Assembly (NCBI GenBank): GCA_018806915.1
Contig: JAGKQI010000099.1
Coordinates: 1-64,000 of the forward strand
Direction: 5' to 3'
Source of the DNA: Phytophthora colocasiae
Lineage: Eukaryota; Oomycota; Peronosporomycetes; Peronosporales; Peronosporaceae
DNA: 64,000 bases
Shown here piece after piece: positions 20,255 to 31,491 of this stretch. The notes beneath the pieces are model-generated. The model saw only the letters and a program-made list of their open reading frames with translations. It had not been told where the DNA came from and searched no databases. Each line of letters starts with the position of its first letter. Position 1 is the stretch's first letter. Made by a program: the position numbers and the translations under genes.

Positions 20255-21723
20255 TGTGGTGTAGTGGATCCGCTGGAATGAGCAGGGATCCAACGTTCAC
20301 ACACGGCGCCCAGACACTGACTAACGGAGGGGGTACTCCGATAACCGTGGGGGTTGCTGAGGCTCACCTTGTGTACCCGTCAGTGGGCGGGATCTGCTCT
20401 CTCAGGAACGGGAGAGTGTACACAGGCGTGAGGGCTTGAACGTCCTTGGCGGGGACTTGGGAGGTTGGACTTGCGTGGGTATTCCTGCACACAGGTCCTG
20501 GTTGGGGGGATCTTGGTCTTGGACTCGAAGATCTTGTGGATCCTTGGATCCGGGGTTGCCTTGATGGGTGTGGGGCTCCTTTTCCTTTCCTTTACTGTCT
20601 TGCTTGCCGCCTCCTGTAGCGGTTGGTCTTGAGGGTGTTGAGAGGCCGAGGGATCCTACGGTTAAGCAATCAACACCGTTGGATCCGGGGTCTTCACTAG
20701 CGTAAGGTAAGCCGGCCAAATCGGGGATCCGGTCTTAGCTGTAGCTAGGTAGGCGTAGGGACTTGCAGGAAGACTAAGGGGAGGCCAATACACTATCCTC
20801 TTCCCTTGTCTTAGGTCCTGAAGGAAACCACTTGCGCACTAGAAGGTAAATTCGACTCTCTAGGGGGGGTGAGATATCGAGAGATCCCTACACTAGCGTA
20901 AGGTAAGCCGGCCAAATCGGGGATCCGGTCTTAGCTGTAGCTAGGTGTGCGTAGTGACTTGCAGGGACACTAAGGGGAGGCCAATACGCTATCCTCTTCC
21001 CTTGGTGAGCCCTGAGGAAAACCACTTGCGCACTAGAAGGCAAATTCGACTCTCTGATTTATGGTTATCCAGTTCCTCATCTTGTACCCTATCTTTCCCA
21101 TCGCAAATCTCTATCTTGGATCATGCTGGCTCTCCTGCAACTTCTCCACTACGTCGATGTCTTGGATCGTGAGGATCCGAGCCTGGATCCTAGGATCCGA
21201 CCTCCGGATCCGAGGATCTTGGATCTGGATCTTGGGATCTTGGATCTTGAGGATCCCGGATCCTGAGTCTCGGATCCCGGATCTTGGGATCTTGGATCTC
21301 GAGGATCCCGGATCCTGGGTCTTGGATCTGGATCTTGGGTCTGAAAGGATCCGCACTTAGGACTTCCGGATCCGCACTTAGGACTGCCGGATCCGCACTT
21401 AAGACTGCCGGATCCGCACTTAAGGACTGCCGGATCCGCACTTAAGACTGCCGGATCCGCACTTAAGGACTGCCGGATCCGCACTTAAGACTGCCGGATC
21501 CGCACTTAGGATTGCCGGATCCGCACTTAGAACTGTGGGATCCGAACGTAGGTCAGCTAGGCCAAGTGGGTCCTAACTTAGGGTCCGCCCTAGAATAGGT
21601 ATCCAGTTCCAGGGACCTGTCCTTATCGTAGCACCACTGTCGCACGTCACCCATCATCGTGGTCGTTCTGCGTCGTATCCGGTTTGATTTGAATCCACTT
21701 CACCACAAATCCACTTCACCACA
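20255..21723 (-). repeat. Gypsy-B 5' LTR
   Basis: 1469 bp, starting TGTGGTGTAG and ending CTTCACCACA as read on the plus strand. It has two copies of the roughly 165-180-bp block (about 20693-20860 and 20889-21056) and nine ggatccgcactta units at 21347-21545. gag starts at its edge. Confidence 0.93.
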
Positions 21724-22613
21724 ATTTCATGATCCCGGCTGGGGTCCGGATGGATCTAGCGAAGGGATCGATGTGCTTACCTAATGAAGTGGGGATCCCA
21801 CTTAGTGGTCGCAAGAGATTATACGGGGAGAAGGTAAGATCGGTAAAATTGGAGGAAGATCTACATATCCCAGTTGGGGGATCTGAAGAGACGGCATCGA
21901 GAGTGAAATTATCGGCGACGGAGAAATTGTGGGTGACTAGAGGTGACCGATGGGTACCTACCGTGGTAAATGGACCCGGCCGAACTCGGTACTTAGTGAT
22001 CACGAATTTGAGCGAGAAGATTTTACGACTGGATCACAGATTACATGTCGGGATGGTACTTGATCAAGAAAAAGTTCCTCGCTACCCCGGGTTTGTGTCG
22101 GTCGGGTCCCGGCGTTACATGGAGTGGCAGAATCTAGCTCTAGAAGCGACGGTGGACGCAAGACCGGAACCTCAGGAAACCGTAGAGATCCCCTTACCGT
22201 CGGTCGAACGGCCGACCTACGTTACGCCGCGATCTATACTCCGTCGAGGTGGGGCAATCAAGACCGATCCTGATCCTGCACCAATATCGACATTGGAACC
22301 GCGATCACCGACCGATACGGCCGAAGTCAAGGTCGCATTCATCGATCCCCAACCGGATCCCATGGATACCCCACCGATCACGATCAGTTCCGACAAGACC
22401 CCGAGTGGCGAAGCTGGGGGCGGTGAGACTGAGACGAATGAGAGCTTGCCAGATCAGGCCCCAGATCGGACAGATCGGACATGCGAAGAAGAGATCGAGG
22501 TAAAAACAGAAAAACCGGATTTTCAAATCGAGATCCAACATGTATCCGACGCCGATGCCGTCCCCATGGTTGAGGACACCCCGATCCTGACGGCCAGGAC
22601 GATAGACTCCTGA
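21724..22613 (+). pseudogene. pol: Gypsy-A pol, second part: end of protease region and linker
   Basis: Continues pol after the Gypsy-B insertion: F-MIPAGVRMDLAKGSMCLPNE matches the Gypsy-B reading FMVPAGIRLDLGDGSVCLHDE at the same place. Recognisable blocks follow (EKLWVTRGDRWVPTV, YPGFVSVGSRRY.EWQNLA). The linker is acidic and Pro/Thr-rich, shorter than in Gypsy-B and -C, and ends at a stop at 22611-22613. From there to about 22900 the homologous sequence is scattered over frames. Confidence 0.85.
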
Positions 22614-24684
22614 TCCATTAACGAACGAACCCGATCCGACATCTCCTGAAGGGATCGAGAACGCCGATCAGACCCCACCTACACGAAAGTGGCGATTTTT
22701 CGGCCGAAGATCTAGCCGATAATCTCGCAGTAGTACCGGAGATCCAGATTTCCACCACTGAAGAGTCAGGATCGAAGATCTGCAAGTAGGAAATCCGGGA
22801 TCGGCTACCCCGGAGGAGATCGAGAAACTTCGACAGATTATTTGGAAGAAGCGACATCTCCTGATCGGAAAGGGAAACGCACTTCCTCCAGCGGCCAAGG
22901 GTGTTATATGCGATATCGACGTGGGTGATGCAAAGCCGATCGCACAACGAGTCCGAAAGGTGGCGACACAGTTCCGCGAGAAAGTATCGGATCTCATCAA
23001 AGCGACTCCTAGCTGCCAAGATCATCCGGCCATCGACCTCGCCATGGGCATCGCCGATCGTGGTGATCATCAAGAAGAACGGTGTAGACATCCGACTATG
23101 TATCGATTATCGGCTGGTGAACGGTCTCACGAGGCTGATGATCTACCCAATGCCTCTGATCAATGACCTGTTAGAAGATCTTGACAAGGTTCTGTGGTAC
23201 TGTTCATTAGACATGGCGAGTGGATTCTGGGTCGTATCAATGACCGATCGAGCTCGCGCGATCTCAGCTTTCATCACCCCATTTGGCCTCTTCGAGTGGA
23301 ATCGCATGCCCTTCGGGTTGAAGAACGCTCCTCAGATCTATCAACGTCTTGTGAACAACGCCCTATATGGATTTTTGAAGATCTCCCAGTCAGGGAATAC
23401 GGAAGACTCTACAGATGTGTTTGAATCAGGGGTCCCGGAAGATCCTGGTCGCCCGTCGGTTCTAGGACGGAGATCCTACATCGACGATATCTTGATCACG
23501 GCTGGAACATGGGATCAAATGTGCGATCGGGTGGAAGACCTATTGGAGGCCTGTGATAAGTGGAATCTCTCGATCAGTGTGGCGAAGAGCTTCTGGGGCA
23601 TGGATAAGGTGGAATATCTCGGACACAAAGTGTCGATCGACGGATTGGAGGCAAACCCGAAAGACCTGAAGTCTCTGACGGATCTGCCATTCCCTGGGTC
23701 GCTCCGATCCATGCAATCGTTCCTGGGAAGTCTGAATTACTATAGTCGGTTCATCGAGGATTATGCGATCTATGCATCGGTCCTATATGAACTACGTGAA
23801 GTGGAGTTCGCAGAACTGAAGAAGCGACCAGATCTTCGAAAGATCATGGATGGTATGGACCCGATCAATCGAGATCCCGTGGCGCTTAAGTCGAATCAGG
23901 ATGGATCACCCGACACCTTGACTCAAAAGGGGAATAGTACACCGGATCCTGACTTGGGGGCGACGCCTCCCCCCTGTTCAAGCAAGGTCGAAGCCAATCT
24001 GGCACAAAGGGCTGGCGACGAAAGGTGGGGTAGGGCACACAGGGCGTTTACAGCCCTGAAAACCAAGATCGCATCGACCCCGATCCTTCGCCACTTCGAC
24101 ATGACGAAGTTACCCGTGGTGATCGTGTATGCCAGTGACTGGGCGATTTCCGCCGCACTAATGCAAGAACACGACCAGATCTACCACCCGGTCGCGTTTG
24201 CCAGCCGAACCTTGAAGACGAACGAGTTGAACTATAATGTTGCCGAAAAGGAGATGTTGGCTCTACTTCGGATCTTGGATCTACATTACACCCTGTTGGT
24301 GGGACGCCGGATCAAGGTCCTAACCAGACATTCCACGCTTGCCTGGCTGTTCAAGTCTGCCGGCCTCCAAGGGCGTCTGGGACAATGGTCTGCTCTCCTG
24401 TCCCCATGGACACTCGAGATCACGAAGTGTACGAAGGGAGAGGATGAGATACTGGGGGCGATCGCAGCTAATATAACGCCTAGATCGGAGATCGACGAAG
24501 CCCTGATCGCGATCGCGCCACAGAAGGAACCAAGACGTAAGATCCAGATGCCGATTCCCACCGTAGATCCAGGTGAGGAGCTATGGGTAGTAAGTTTCGA
24601 CGGTTCGGCACGCGTGAAACGAGGAGGAGGCGCTTTCAGCGCGATCGTGTGGAGTTTGCCGGAGTGGAAAGTAATCAAAAGCTA
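22614..24684 (+). pseudogene. pol: Gypsy-A pol, third part: RT and RNase H
   Basis: The 22614-22900 stretch is broken by several stops. From about 23025 the RT frame is clear: TSPWASPIVVIIKKNG, CIDYRLVNGL, LDMASGFWVVSM, FGLFEWNRMPFGLKNAPQIYQRL, RRSYIDDILITAG (catalytic Y-I-D-D), then the connection, SWALEI-like CTKGEDEILG and the RNase H start LWVVSFDGSARVKRGGGAFSAIVW. It ends at a TAG (24683-24685) caused by one extra A in 'atcaaaagct'; dropping that base restores VIKARSDYAE. A Thr/Asp/Pro-rich insert sits between the RT and RNase H blocks. Confidence 0.88.
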
Positions 24685-24685
24685 G

Positions 24686-26782
24686 ATCAGACTATGCGGA
24701 GAGTCTTACTGTCAATGAAGCGGAATACCGTGGGCTCTTGCTAGGACTTGGCATGATCGCACAGTTAGAACGCCGCCGTTTGGTCATTTGTGGCGATTCG
24801 AACCTAGTGATCCGACAAGTCCGGGGCGAGATCGACTGCAAGGCGCCAGGATTGACGTTACTGAAACAGAAGGTGCTAGATCACTTGCGGAATTGGGGAG
24901 ATCATGAGCTAGTCCATGTGAAGAGAGACTGGAATGGGAGCGCAGACAGCTTGGCGAGTGCCGCGCTGCAGCGAGGAAGCGGGATCGAGGTCCACGATGA
25001 AGCAGATCGGTGCGATCTGGTCACCCTAAATCGGCTTGATGAGGTGTTGATCCCTCGAGTTGAAGATCGAACGGTGCAAGTGTCGGCCGTAGCCACGGGT
25101 GCAGCCCGAGCGCGACCCGATGCCGCCGTCCTGCGAGAGGAACTGATCCGGGAGATGCGAGTGGATCGGATCAGGCGAGCCCAGGACGAGGAGGTCTGGA
25201 TCGCCGGACTAAAGAAGTACCTGGCTGGGCAGATCGCGGATCTTACTCGAGCCGAGTCTGGATCCTACGCCAAGATCGCTTCCGAGTACGAGGTAGATGA
25301 ACAGGATCTGTTGTTTTATTGCCCACCAGGGCCGAGATCAAGAGGTGATCGCGACCGCCTGATGAGACTCGTGGTTCCAGAAACGCTACAGCAGGATGTC
25401 CTCCACCACTACCATACGACTCTGGAAGGGGGACATCAAGGGATCGGACGCACTTATCAGCGGATCCGAGATCATTTCCACTGGAGGGGATTATATCGGA
25501 GTGTGCAGCGATACGTAGGCGAGTGTGTAGACTGTGAGACCGGAAAGGGGAGACCCACGATCCGGGGCGAGTCACCTGGGAATCTGCAAGCTACATACCC
25601 CTTCCAGATCATAGCGATGGATCACATACCCTCTCTGCCCAGATCCAACAAAGGCAATACTGAACTGCTGATCTGGGTGGATCTGTTCACGGGATATGTG
25701 ATCGCAAAGGCTAGTTCCTCCCGATCGGCCCAGACCGTCGCGGAATCTTATGAAGAATGCGTGTTCCGCAGATTTGGCGCTAGCGAGATGATCAGGCACG
25801 ATCGAGAGCCGGGCTTCATGTCCGACTTCTTCAGATCGTTCAATAGGATCCTGGGGCAGCGACAACGGGCGACGATGGCCTACCGACCACAGGCCAATGG
25901 GACTGCGGAACGGATGGTGCAAACGGCCACTAGGGCAATCAAGATGTATGTTCAAGATCTCGATCAAAAGGACTGGGATGAATATGCGGAGAGATTGACT
26001 TTCGCCATTAACACGGCTCACGATCGGGTCCGGGGAGATACCCCTCACTATTTGGTACAGCACACGGATGGGATCCAAGATCGACGTTGGAAGCAACGAT
26101 CCCGATCGGGTCGACCAGACGCCACGATCGCGATCCAAGACGGTGGAGATATCGCGTTCAGAGATACTACCAGCAGTCGAGAGAACAGGTCAACGCTAAG
26201 CTGCGAGAGGCGATCGCGGACCGAGCTGATCGGCACAATGAGGATGTCGATCCGCATCAGATCGAAGCTGGATCACGAGTTTGGCTATACCTAGATCGTG
26301 TGAAGGAAGGGTATGCCCGTAAACTCGCCCACCTTTGGCACGGCCCGTTCCGTGTTGCAGAGAAGCTCAATGAATTCACGATCAAGCTGGAGATCGCGGG
26401 CTCTGATTACCATATCTTTCCGGTGGTTCATGTTTCTAAGCTAAAGCTGGTACGGAATTTCCCAGATCGTCCGCGGATCGAGTTGACGGTAGATGAAGCA
26501 GATCGGCTCGATTTCGATGAGATCCTCCTTCCGGAGGACAGTTGGGTTCCGGATCTGGATGCCGATGAGTACGAAGTCGAACGGATCTCGGACATGCGAA
26601 GTGGGAAACGAACTCGCTACGGCCGGATCTATCGTGAATTCCTGGTGCACTGGGTCGGTTATGATGAGCCAACGTGGGTCGACGAAGCTGATCTTAACTG
26701 TGGGGCCATGTTGAGCGCGTTCCTACGTGACCATGCTAATCGGAACCGGTTCGGCGTGATGCAGTCGCATGAAGAAGTGTAA
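24686..26782 (+). pseudogene. pol: Gypsy-A pol, last part: RNase H end, integrase, chromodomain
   Basis: The RNase H remainder has CGDSNLVIRQVRGEID and ADSLASAALQ. The integrase has HHYH...CVDCETGKG, IAMDHIPSLP, RHDREPGFMSDFF and PQANGTAERMVQ, so all D-D-E residues are present. A frameshift near 26080-26100 moves the reading to the frame that ends at 26782. That frame holds the GPY/F-like region (KLAHLWHGPFRV..., FPVVHVSKLK) and the chromodomain-like tail (YEVERISDMRSG...EFLVHWVGYDEPTW). Confidence 0.88.
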
Positions 26783-27132
26783 GGGAAGCCAGGTGAGGTG
26801 ACAGGGTTACCTCGCCGGGATCGAAGAAGCTGATGTGGAGGAGAATCCAGATCAGAGCGAGAGTTTTATATTTTGTGTATATGCATGTGCGTAGGGAATT
26901 TGACGTTGGAAGATGGTGATCCGGGATGTCGAGATGGAGATGAAAGGATCACATTCCTAAAATGATAGAGTACGATGGAATGACTGTGGGAATGGAGATT
27001 ACGGATTACGAGTGGAGATTATGAGAATTTACGAATGGAGATGGAAGAATGTAGAACGGCCCTGGAAGGGGTTCCGAATCGAACTCGGGAGAAGCCCTGA
27101 GCCTTGCTGCAGGTGATCGAAGTTCGCACGAC
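26783..27132. other. Spacer between Gypsy-A pol and antisense ORF
   Basis: The stretch is purine-rich and contains 'gagatgg' and 'gatt' repeats (about 26860-27060). No ORF is convincing. It separates the converging ends of pol (plus) and the antisense ORF (minus). It lacks the 21-bp GGATCC array seen here in Gypsy-B and -C. Confidence 0.5.
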
Positions 27133-30017
27133 TTACGGAGAAGCGGCCCCAGCGGGAGGAGGATTGAACTTGCCGATAAGGCGGGAATCCCTGGTGGCGG
27201 GATGGTTGACCGGGTCTTGCCGATACTGGTTACGCCACGGATCCGCCTCGTCACACTCCTCCAGAGCCTCGATCAGGTTCGCCGGCTCTGGGACGTTCGC
27301 GTTGGGATCCGCCAGGTTGGCACGCCGAGAGACCACGCCGGGATACCAACGAACCACATCCACCGACGGAATGGGGAGGTGAAGGAAGAACGGATCCAGC
27401 AGGATGTCGAGATCGAACCACTGATCGCGCATTATGGCGGGGAAGGAGGCGAGGAATTGGCGCCAAGCAGACCCAGCCCGACTCCGCCGGGCCTTGCGAG
27501 CAACGTAATACCGCTGCAGTTCAAGATCCGCATCCTGCATGGCAGAGGTGATCTCGAAGTTGTGGGTGGCCTCCCAAAATGCTTGACGGTGCCGTTCCTC
27601 CAGAACGCGATAGGTGGCGGCCACGGCCGCGAGGTGTTCCCTCCTCTCATGCAGATCGAGGTCGAACGTAAGGGGACCCGGGTTCGCGAAGTCGTTCCAC
27701 GGCTCCAGAGCCAGCAGATCAAGCACGTTCACGCCCGTGATCAACTCGTGGAGGTATTCGGTGCCGGGGGTCGGTGCAGGCCCAGCCTGTATCTGGGAAG
27801 GGAACAGCCAACCCGAAGGGATCAACAACCGTTTGCCCAGAGAACTGGCGATCAGACCCACGATCGAATACTGCCCGATCACCTGCAGATCCCACGGCAC
27901 GATGTCAGCGGCCGCGAAGGTACGCTGCCGATCGTACCCTGGAATGAAAGAGGCGACCGGGAACAGGGGTGGTCGGAGCCCGGGGGACGAGGAACCGCCG
28001 GGAGGAGGTGACGGCGGTGACGGGGAACCCGGAGGTGATCCTGGAGACGGCGGACCTGATCCATCTGGAGATGGGCTTGAGCCGTCCGGAGACCCCGATC
28101 CACGGGTGCCAGAAGGTCCGGCTCTCGGAACCTGACCGGACTCGCGCCGGTGCGTCGAGATAGACCGTTGGCGGCCCATGTGCAGAGTCTCGTCCTCCTC
28201 GGAGTCCTCCGCCTCGTTGGAACGTTCCGATTCGGCTTCAGAACTAGTTCCATTGCTGGGTTCTGGACTTTCGTCCTCTTCGGACGGCGATGAGAATGGG
28301 TGCTGGGGATCGTAGTCGGAGTCTTCCTCGTCCTCATCCGGCGAATCACCGTCGGCGGGGAGCGATCCGGACTGATCCGTAGGCGCTGGGGTCGGATCAG
28401 GGGCTGGAGTGTCGGTTTCCTCCCCTCCGGCTTGCCCAGAAGCTTGATCCGCCAACAGATCCAGCGGACTTGCCGTTGATCCTGCCGGGGTCGGGACCAC
28501 CGTGGGTGTGACAGGCTGGGTTGACCCGGGAGCTTCGGTAGCTGCAGGTTTTAGATCACGGGGAGCTGAGGTGCTCCGAGCCGGACGCTTGCGTGAGGAA
28601 GGAGGAACGGCCGGGGAAGCGGAGGCGCTTCGAGATCTTTTGGTGGCACGAGCCGCCCGTCGATCCGCGATCCACGAAGACAACCGAGCAGAGGAATCCT
28701 CGGCGTGGTGCAGCTGTTGTTCGGCTTCGGCATAATCAGCGTCCAGCTCTTGGTGAGCCTGTCGGAGCTCCGCGTTCTGTCGCTGGAGTTGGTCGAGTTC
28801 CTGTGTCGCCGCATCCCGGGCGGAACGAGCCACGTCAAGGTCTGCGAGGGCAGACAAACGATCTTGGGTGGCATCGTCCAGGTCGACCTGGATTCGATCA
28901 CGGTCTACCGTTACTCAATTGAGATCTTGTATTGCCTGATCCCGGTCGAGGCGGGCCTGATCCAGGTCTGCGACGGCCTGATCCCGCTCGGCAATGGCGG
29001 CACGGTGCTGGACGGAGAGCTGGTCCCGGTCGTGCTGGATTATTTCCAGATTTCCCAAGGCGTCTGCCAGATCTTGCTCCAGGCTGGATACGGCGGCGGC
29101 ATCGGCGGTTGCACCCAGAGGCGGAGCGCGAGAATCCGGGGCGGATACGTCCTCCAAGGCGAGGTGTGCCCGAGCCAGTTCAACCTGGTGATCCTCTGCC
29201 TCGCGTTCCAGATACGCGACTTCGGCTCGAGCGGCGAGCAACTCCGCTTGGGTCCGCGTCAACTCCAACCTCAACCGAGCTTCCTCTGCCGTCGGGCGAG
29301 TCTGATCAGCAGGCATGGCCATAGCCGCTTGTGGACCTTGGGAGGAGTCGTTCCTCTGCCAGCGATCAAGGCTACGCTGAGTGAGGGTCAGGTCATGACG
29401 CACGGCGGCGAGCTCCCGTTCGCGATCCTGAAGCTCATCCCGGAGTTCAATCTCCGTCTCCCGGCTATGCGAAGTTCGGCCAGCCGGAAGTCGAGATCCT
29501 CGAGCGCAGAGTCTAGCCGCGCCTGGATCCGGGCCAGTCGCTGCTCAGATTCCCGTCGTTCGGCGTCGTGCTGGGCCCGCTGATCCTGCAAGGCGGCGAC
29601 CGCGTCCCCACCGATAGCATCTCCAGTTCCCGATCGCAGATGAGCGATTTCGGCGTTCAGCCGCAAAATCTCCTCCGCTTGGTCGTCCCGGAAGCGCTCC
29701 ATATCCTCCATGTCGGATCGCAACCGGCGAACGGTGTCGTCCAGGTGGTCCCGATCGCGACTCAAGGTCTCGCGTATCCGTTGGCTATGGGCCAGCCTCG
29801 CTTGCAAGGTGACCAGCTCAGGGTTTACCCCGGGGGTTGAGAAGCGGGAGGCCGTGGATCGGGCGGATCGGATCGAGTGCTCGCTCGAGGGCGTTCTCGG
29901 CGTCAAGGGGGGCGAGGAAGGCGGATCGGACATTTCGAGAGAGTGGTGGCGCTTGAACGACTTGTGTTCCAGGTGGTGAATGTGGAAATAAACCCGAAGT
30001 GAGCTGCGGCAGCTCAA
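27133..30017 (-). pseudogene. Gypsy-A antisense ORF: coiled-coil protein with conserved C-terminal domain
   Basis: This ORF runs opposite to gag-pol between pol and the 3' LTR. The likely start is MSDPPSSPPLTPRTP at 29933 (an upstream in-frame ATG is at 30017). About 400 residues of heptad-like coiled coil follow (ERRESEQRLARIQARLD, RLRLELTRTQAELLAARAEV, TQELDQLQRQNAELRQ), then a Lys/Arg-rich patch, a Pro/Ser/Asp/Glu-rich acidic linker of about 230 residues, and a domain of about 280 residues with many Trp (PWDLQVIGQYSIVGL, SGWLFPS, EPWNDF, RQAFWEATH, WFDLDILLDPFFLHLPIP, RWYPGV). The C-terminal domain aligns with the antisense ORF of Gypsy-C. Two breaks: a frameshift near 29450-29480 and one in-frame TAA at 28915-28917. 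I recognise no family; the length when whole would be about 930 aa. Confidence 0.75.
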
Positions 30018-30027
30018 CTTACGTGCT

Positions 30028-30036
30028 GGGGGCGGA
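30028..30036 (+). other. Polypurine tract, Gypsy-A
   Basis: GGGGGCGGA directly abuts the 3' LTR and would prime plus-strand DNA synthesis. The equivalent in Gypsy-B is the complement of ATCGCCCCT at 10461-10469. Confidence 0.65.
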
Positions 30037-31491
30037 TGTGGTGAAGCGGACGAAAAATTTTTCCCGGAGAGGCGATGTCAGCCACGAACCCGAATAGAGT
30101 CGGAACGAGCGACAGGGGGGACCTGTGATCGCCAGATCTGGGTCGAATCAGACGAAGGTACGATGGGTCCCGCCGGGAACAGGCAACGGAGACACCGGCG
30201 AAGAAGCAGGTGGAGCGGTGTTCGTGGGTGATCCGAATCCTGCCGTGGTGTTCGTGGGTGATCCGAATCCTGCCGGAGGAAGAATGGGGAAATCAAGGAT
30301 GTTCTCGCGCGATCAACGATGACGGGGCCCCAAGCGAGCATGGTCAGCTTACCCTGGCGCCCCGAAGCCTCTAACAGCACGATCCAACTTCCCCGGGCGG
30401 CGACGAAGCGAGATCACGCAAGATCGCGCAATGATCCTCTCCCGTATAAGTACGAGATCAGCTCCGGATCAAGGTCAACCCCAGGCGCGACGCAGACTCT
30501 TCTTGTGGCCTGATCCGGATTCTTTGAAGGATCACCAAGCGGGATCAGGCAGCGATCAAGTCCCGATTAAGTGCGAGATCAAGCTTCGGTTAAGTGCGAG
30601 ATCAAGCTTCGGTTAAGTGCGAGATCAAGCTTCGGTTATGCGATCAAGCTTCGGTTTGCGAGATCAAGCTTCGGTTAAGTGCGAGATCAAGCTTCGGTTA
30701 AGTACGAGATCAAGCTTCGTTAAGTGCGAGATCAAGCTTCGGTTAAGTACGGAATCGGCTCAAGATCAGGGTTAGGGAATCAAGCTAGGATCAGCTCTGT
30801 AGCCAGTGTCATGTGATCGTAGGATAGTAAATCAGGATGGGATTAGTAGGCATAGGAATAACCATAAGGAGACTCGAATTTGCCCTGAACCACTCAAGTG
30901 TCTTCGCTACGCCTGGAACCGGGAACTACATTGGCCCTACAAGCGTCAGGGAAGGTAAGGATACGTGACCTAGTATAGCGGTTAAGTCTGGATAATATAT
31001 TGGCCAGCTTTGCCCTATCTAGTGAACTATCCTTTAAGTGCATACATCGGATCGGAAGGAATTGGTTGTTTGGCCTAACGATCCCGTCGAATCTCGCCCC
31101 CTCAAGATCCCCGCTATCGGAAGCGGCAAGCAACGTAAAGGAGGGACCGAATCCTAATACTGGACTATTGGAAGACCTGGATCACGAACCAGGCACCCGG
31201 ATCAAGGCTCGAGAACTCGCCTACGACCGGGATCAAGTACCCCGAGGTGGAGTGAAGAACTTCCACGCCGCCTCAAACCCCTGCGTCACCCAAGACCTTC
31301 TTCTCGTCCCAAGACATCTTCAGAAGTTACCTGGAAGAGCGTAACCCGCCTACCGACGGGTACACAAGGTGAACACTACACGCAACAAGATCACGGATCA
31401 TCGGGGGACCCCCTCCGTTAGTCGGTGTCTGGGCGCAAGTGGCGATCGCGATCGGCCTCAACCAGATTTAGGCCAGATCCGCTCCACCACA
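30037..31491 (+). repeat. Gypsy-A 3' LTR
   Basis: 1455 bp, 128 bp longer than the 5' LTR. The excess is an array of about eight 'agatcaagcttcggttaagtgcg' units at 30555-30745, against two in the 5' LTR. The remaining differences I found are one-base changes in homopolymer runs. Ends CACCACA, followed by the GTTT duplication. Confidence 0.95.

Larger units (their letters stand above)
9005..21723 (-). mobile_element. Gypsy-B: intact Ty3/Gypsy chromodomain retrotransposon nested in Gypsy-A
   Basis: The LTR ends TGTGGTG and CACCACA sit at 9005 and 21723, flanked by the 4-bp duplication ATTT (9001-9004 and 21724-21727). The element reads on the minus strand. Order: 5' LTR (20255-21723), gag (20254-17933), -1 frameshift signal, pol (17941-11382), a 21-bp repeat array, a remnant of the antisense ORF, a purine-rich tract next to 10461, 3' LTR (9005-10460). 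gag and pol are both uninterrupted, so this copy may still be active or was recently. It lacks most of the antisense ORF found in Gypsy-A and Gypsy-C. Confidence 0.95.
4814..31491 (+). mobile_element. Gypsy-A: Ty3/Gypsy chromodomain LTR retrotransposon, host of nested Gypsy-B
   Basis: Both LTRs begin TGTGGTG and end CACCACA. The 4-bp target site duplication GTTT lies at 4810-4813 and 31492-31495. Without the nested Gypsy-B (9005-21723) the element is about 13.95 kb. Order: 5' LTR, gag, pol (protease, RT, RNase H, integrase, chromodomain-like tail) on the plus strand, then a large ORF on the minus strand, a purine tract GGGGGCGGA at 30028-30036 and the 3' LTR. The reading frames have several frameshifts and stops and pol is split by Gypsy-B, so the copy is non-autonomous. 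It inserted into a pogo-like transposase gene. Confidence 0.95.
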
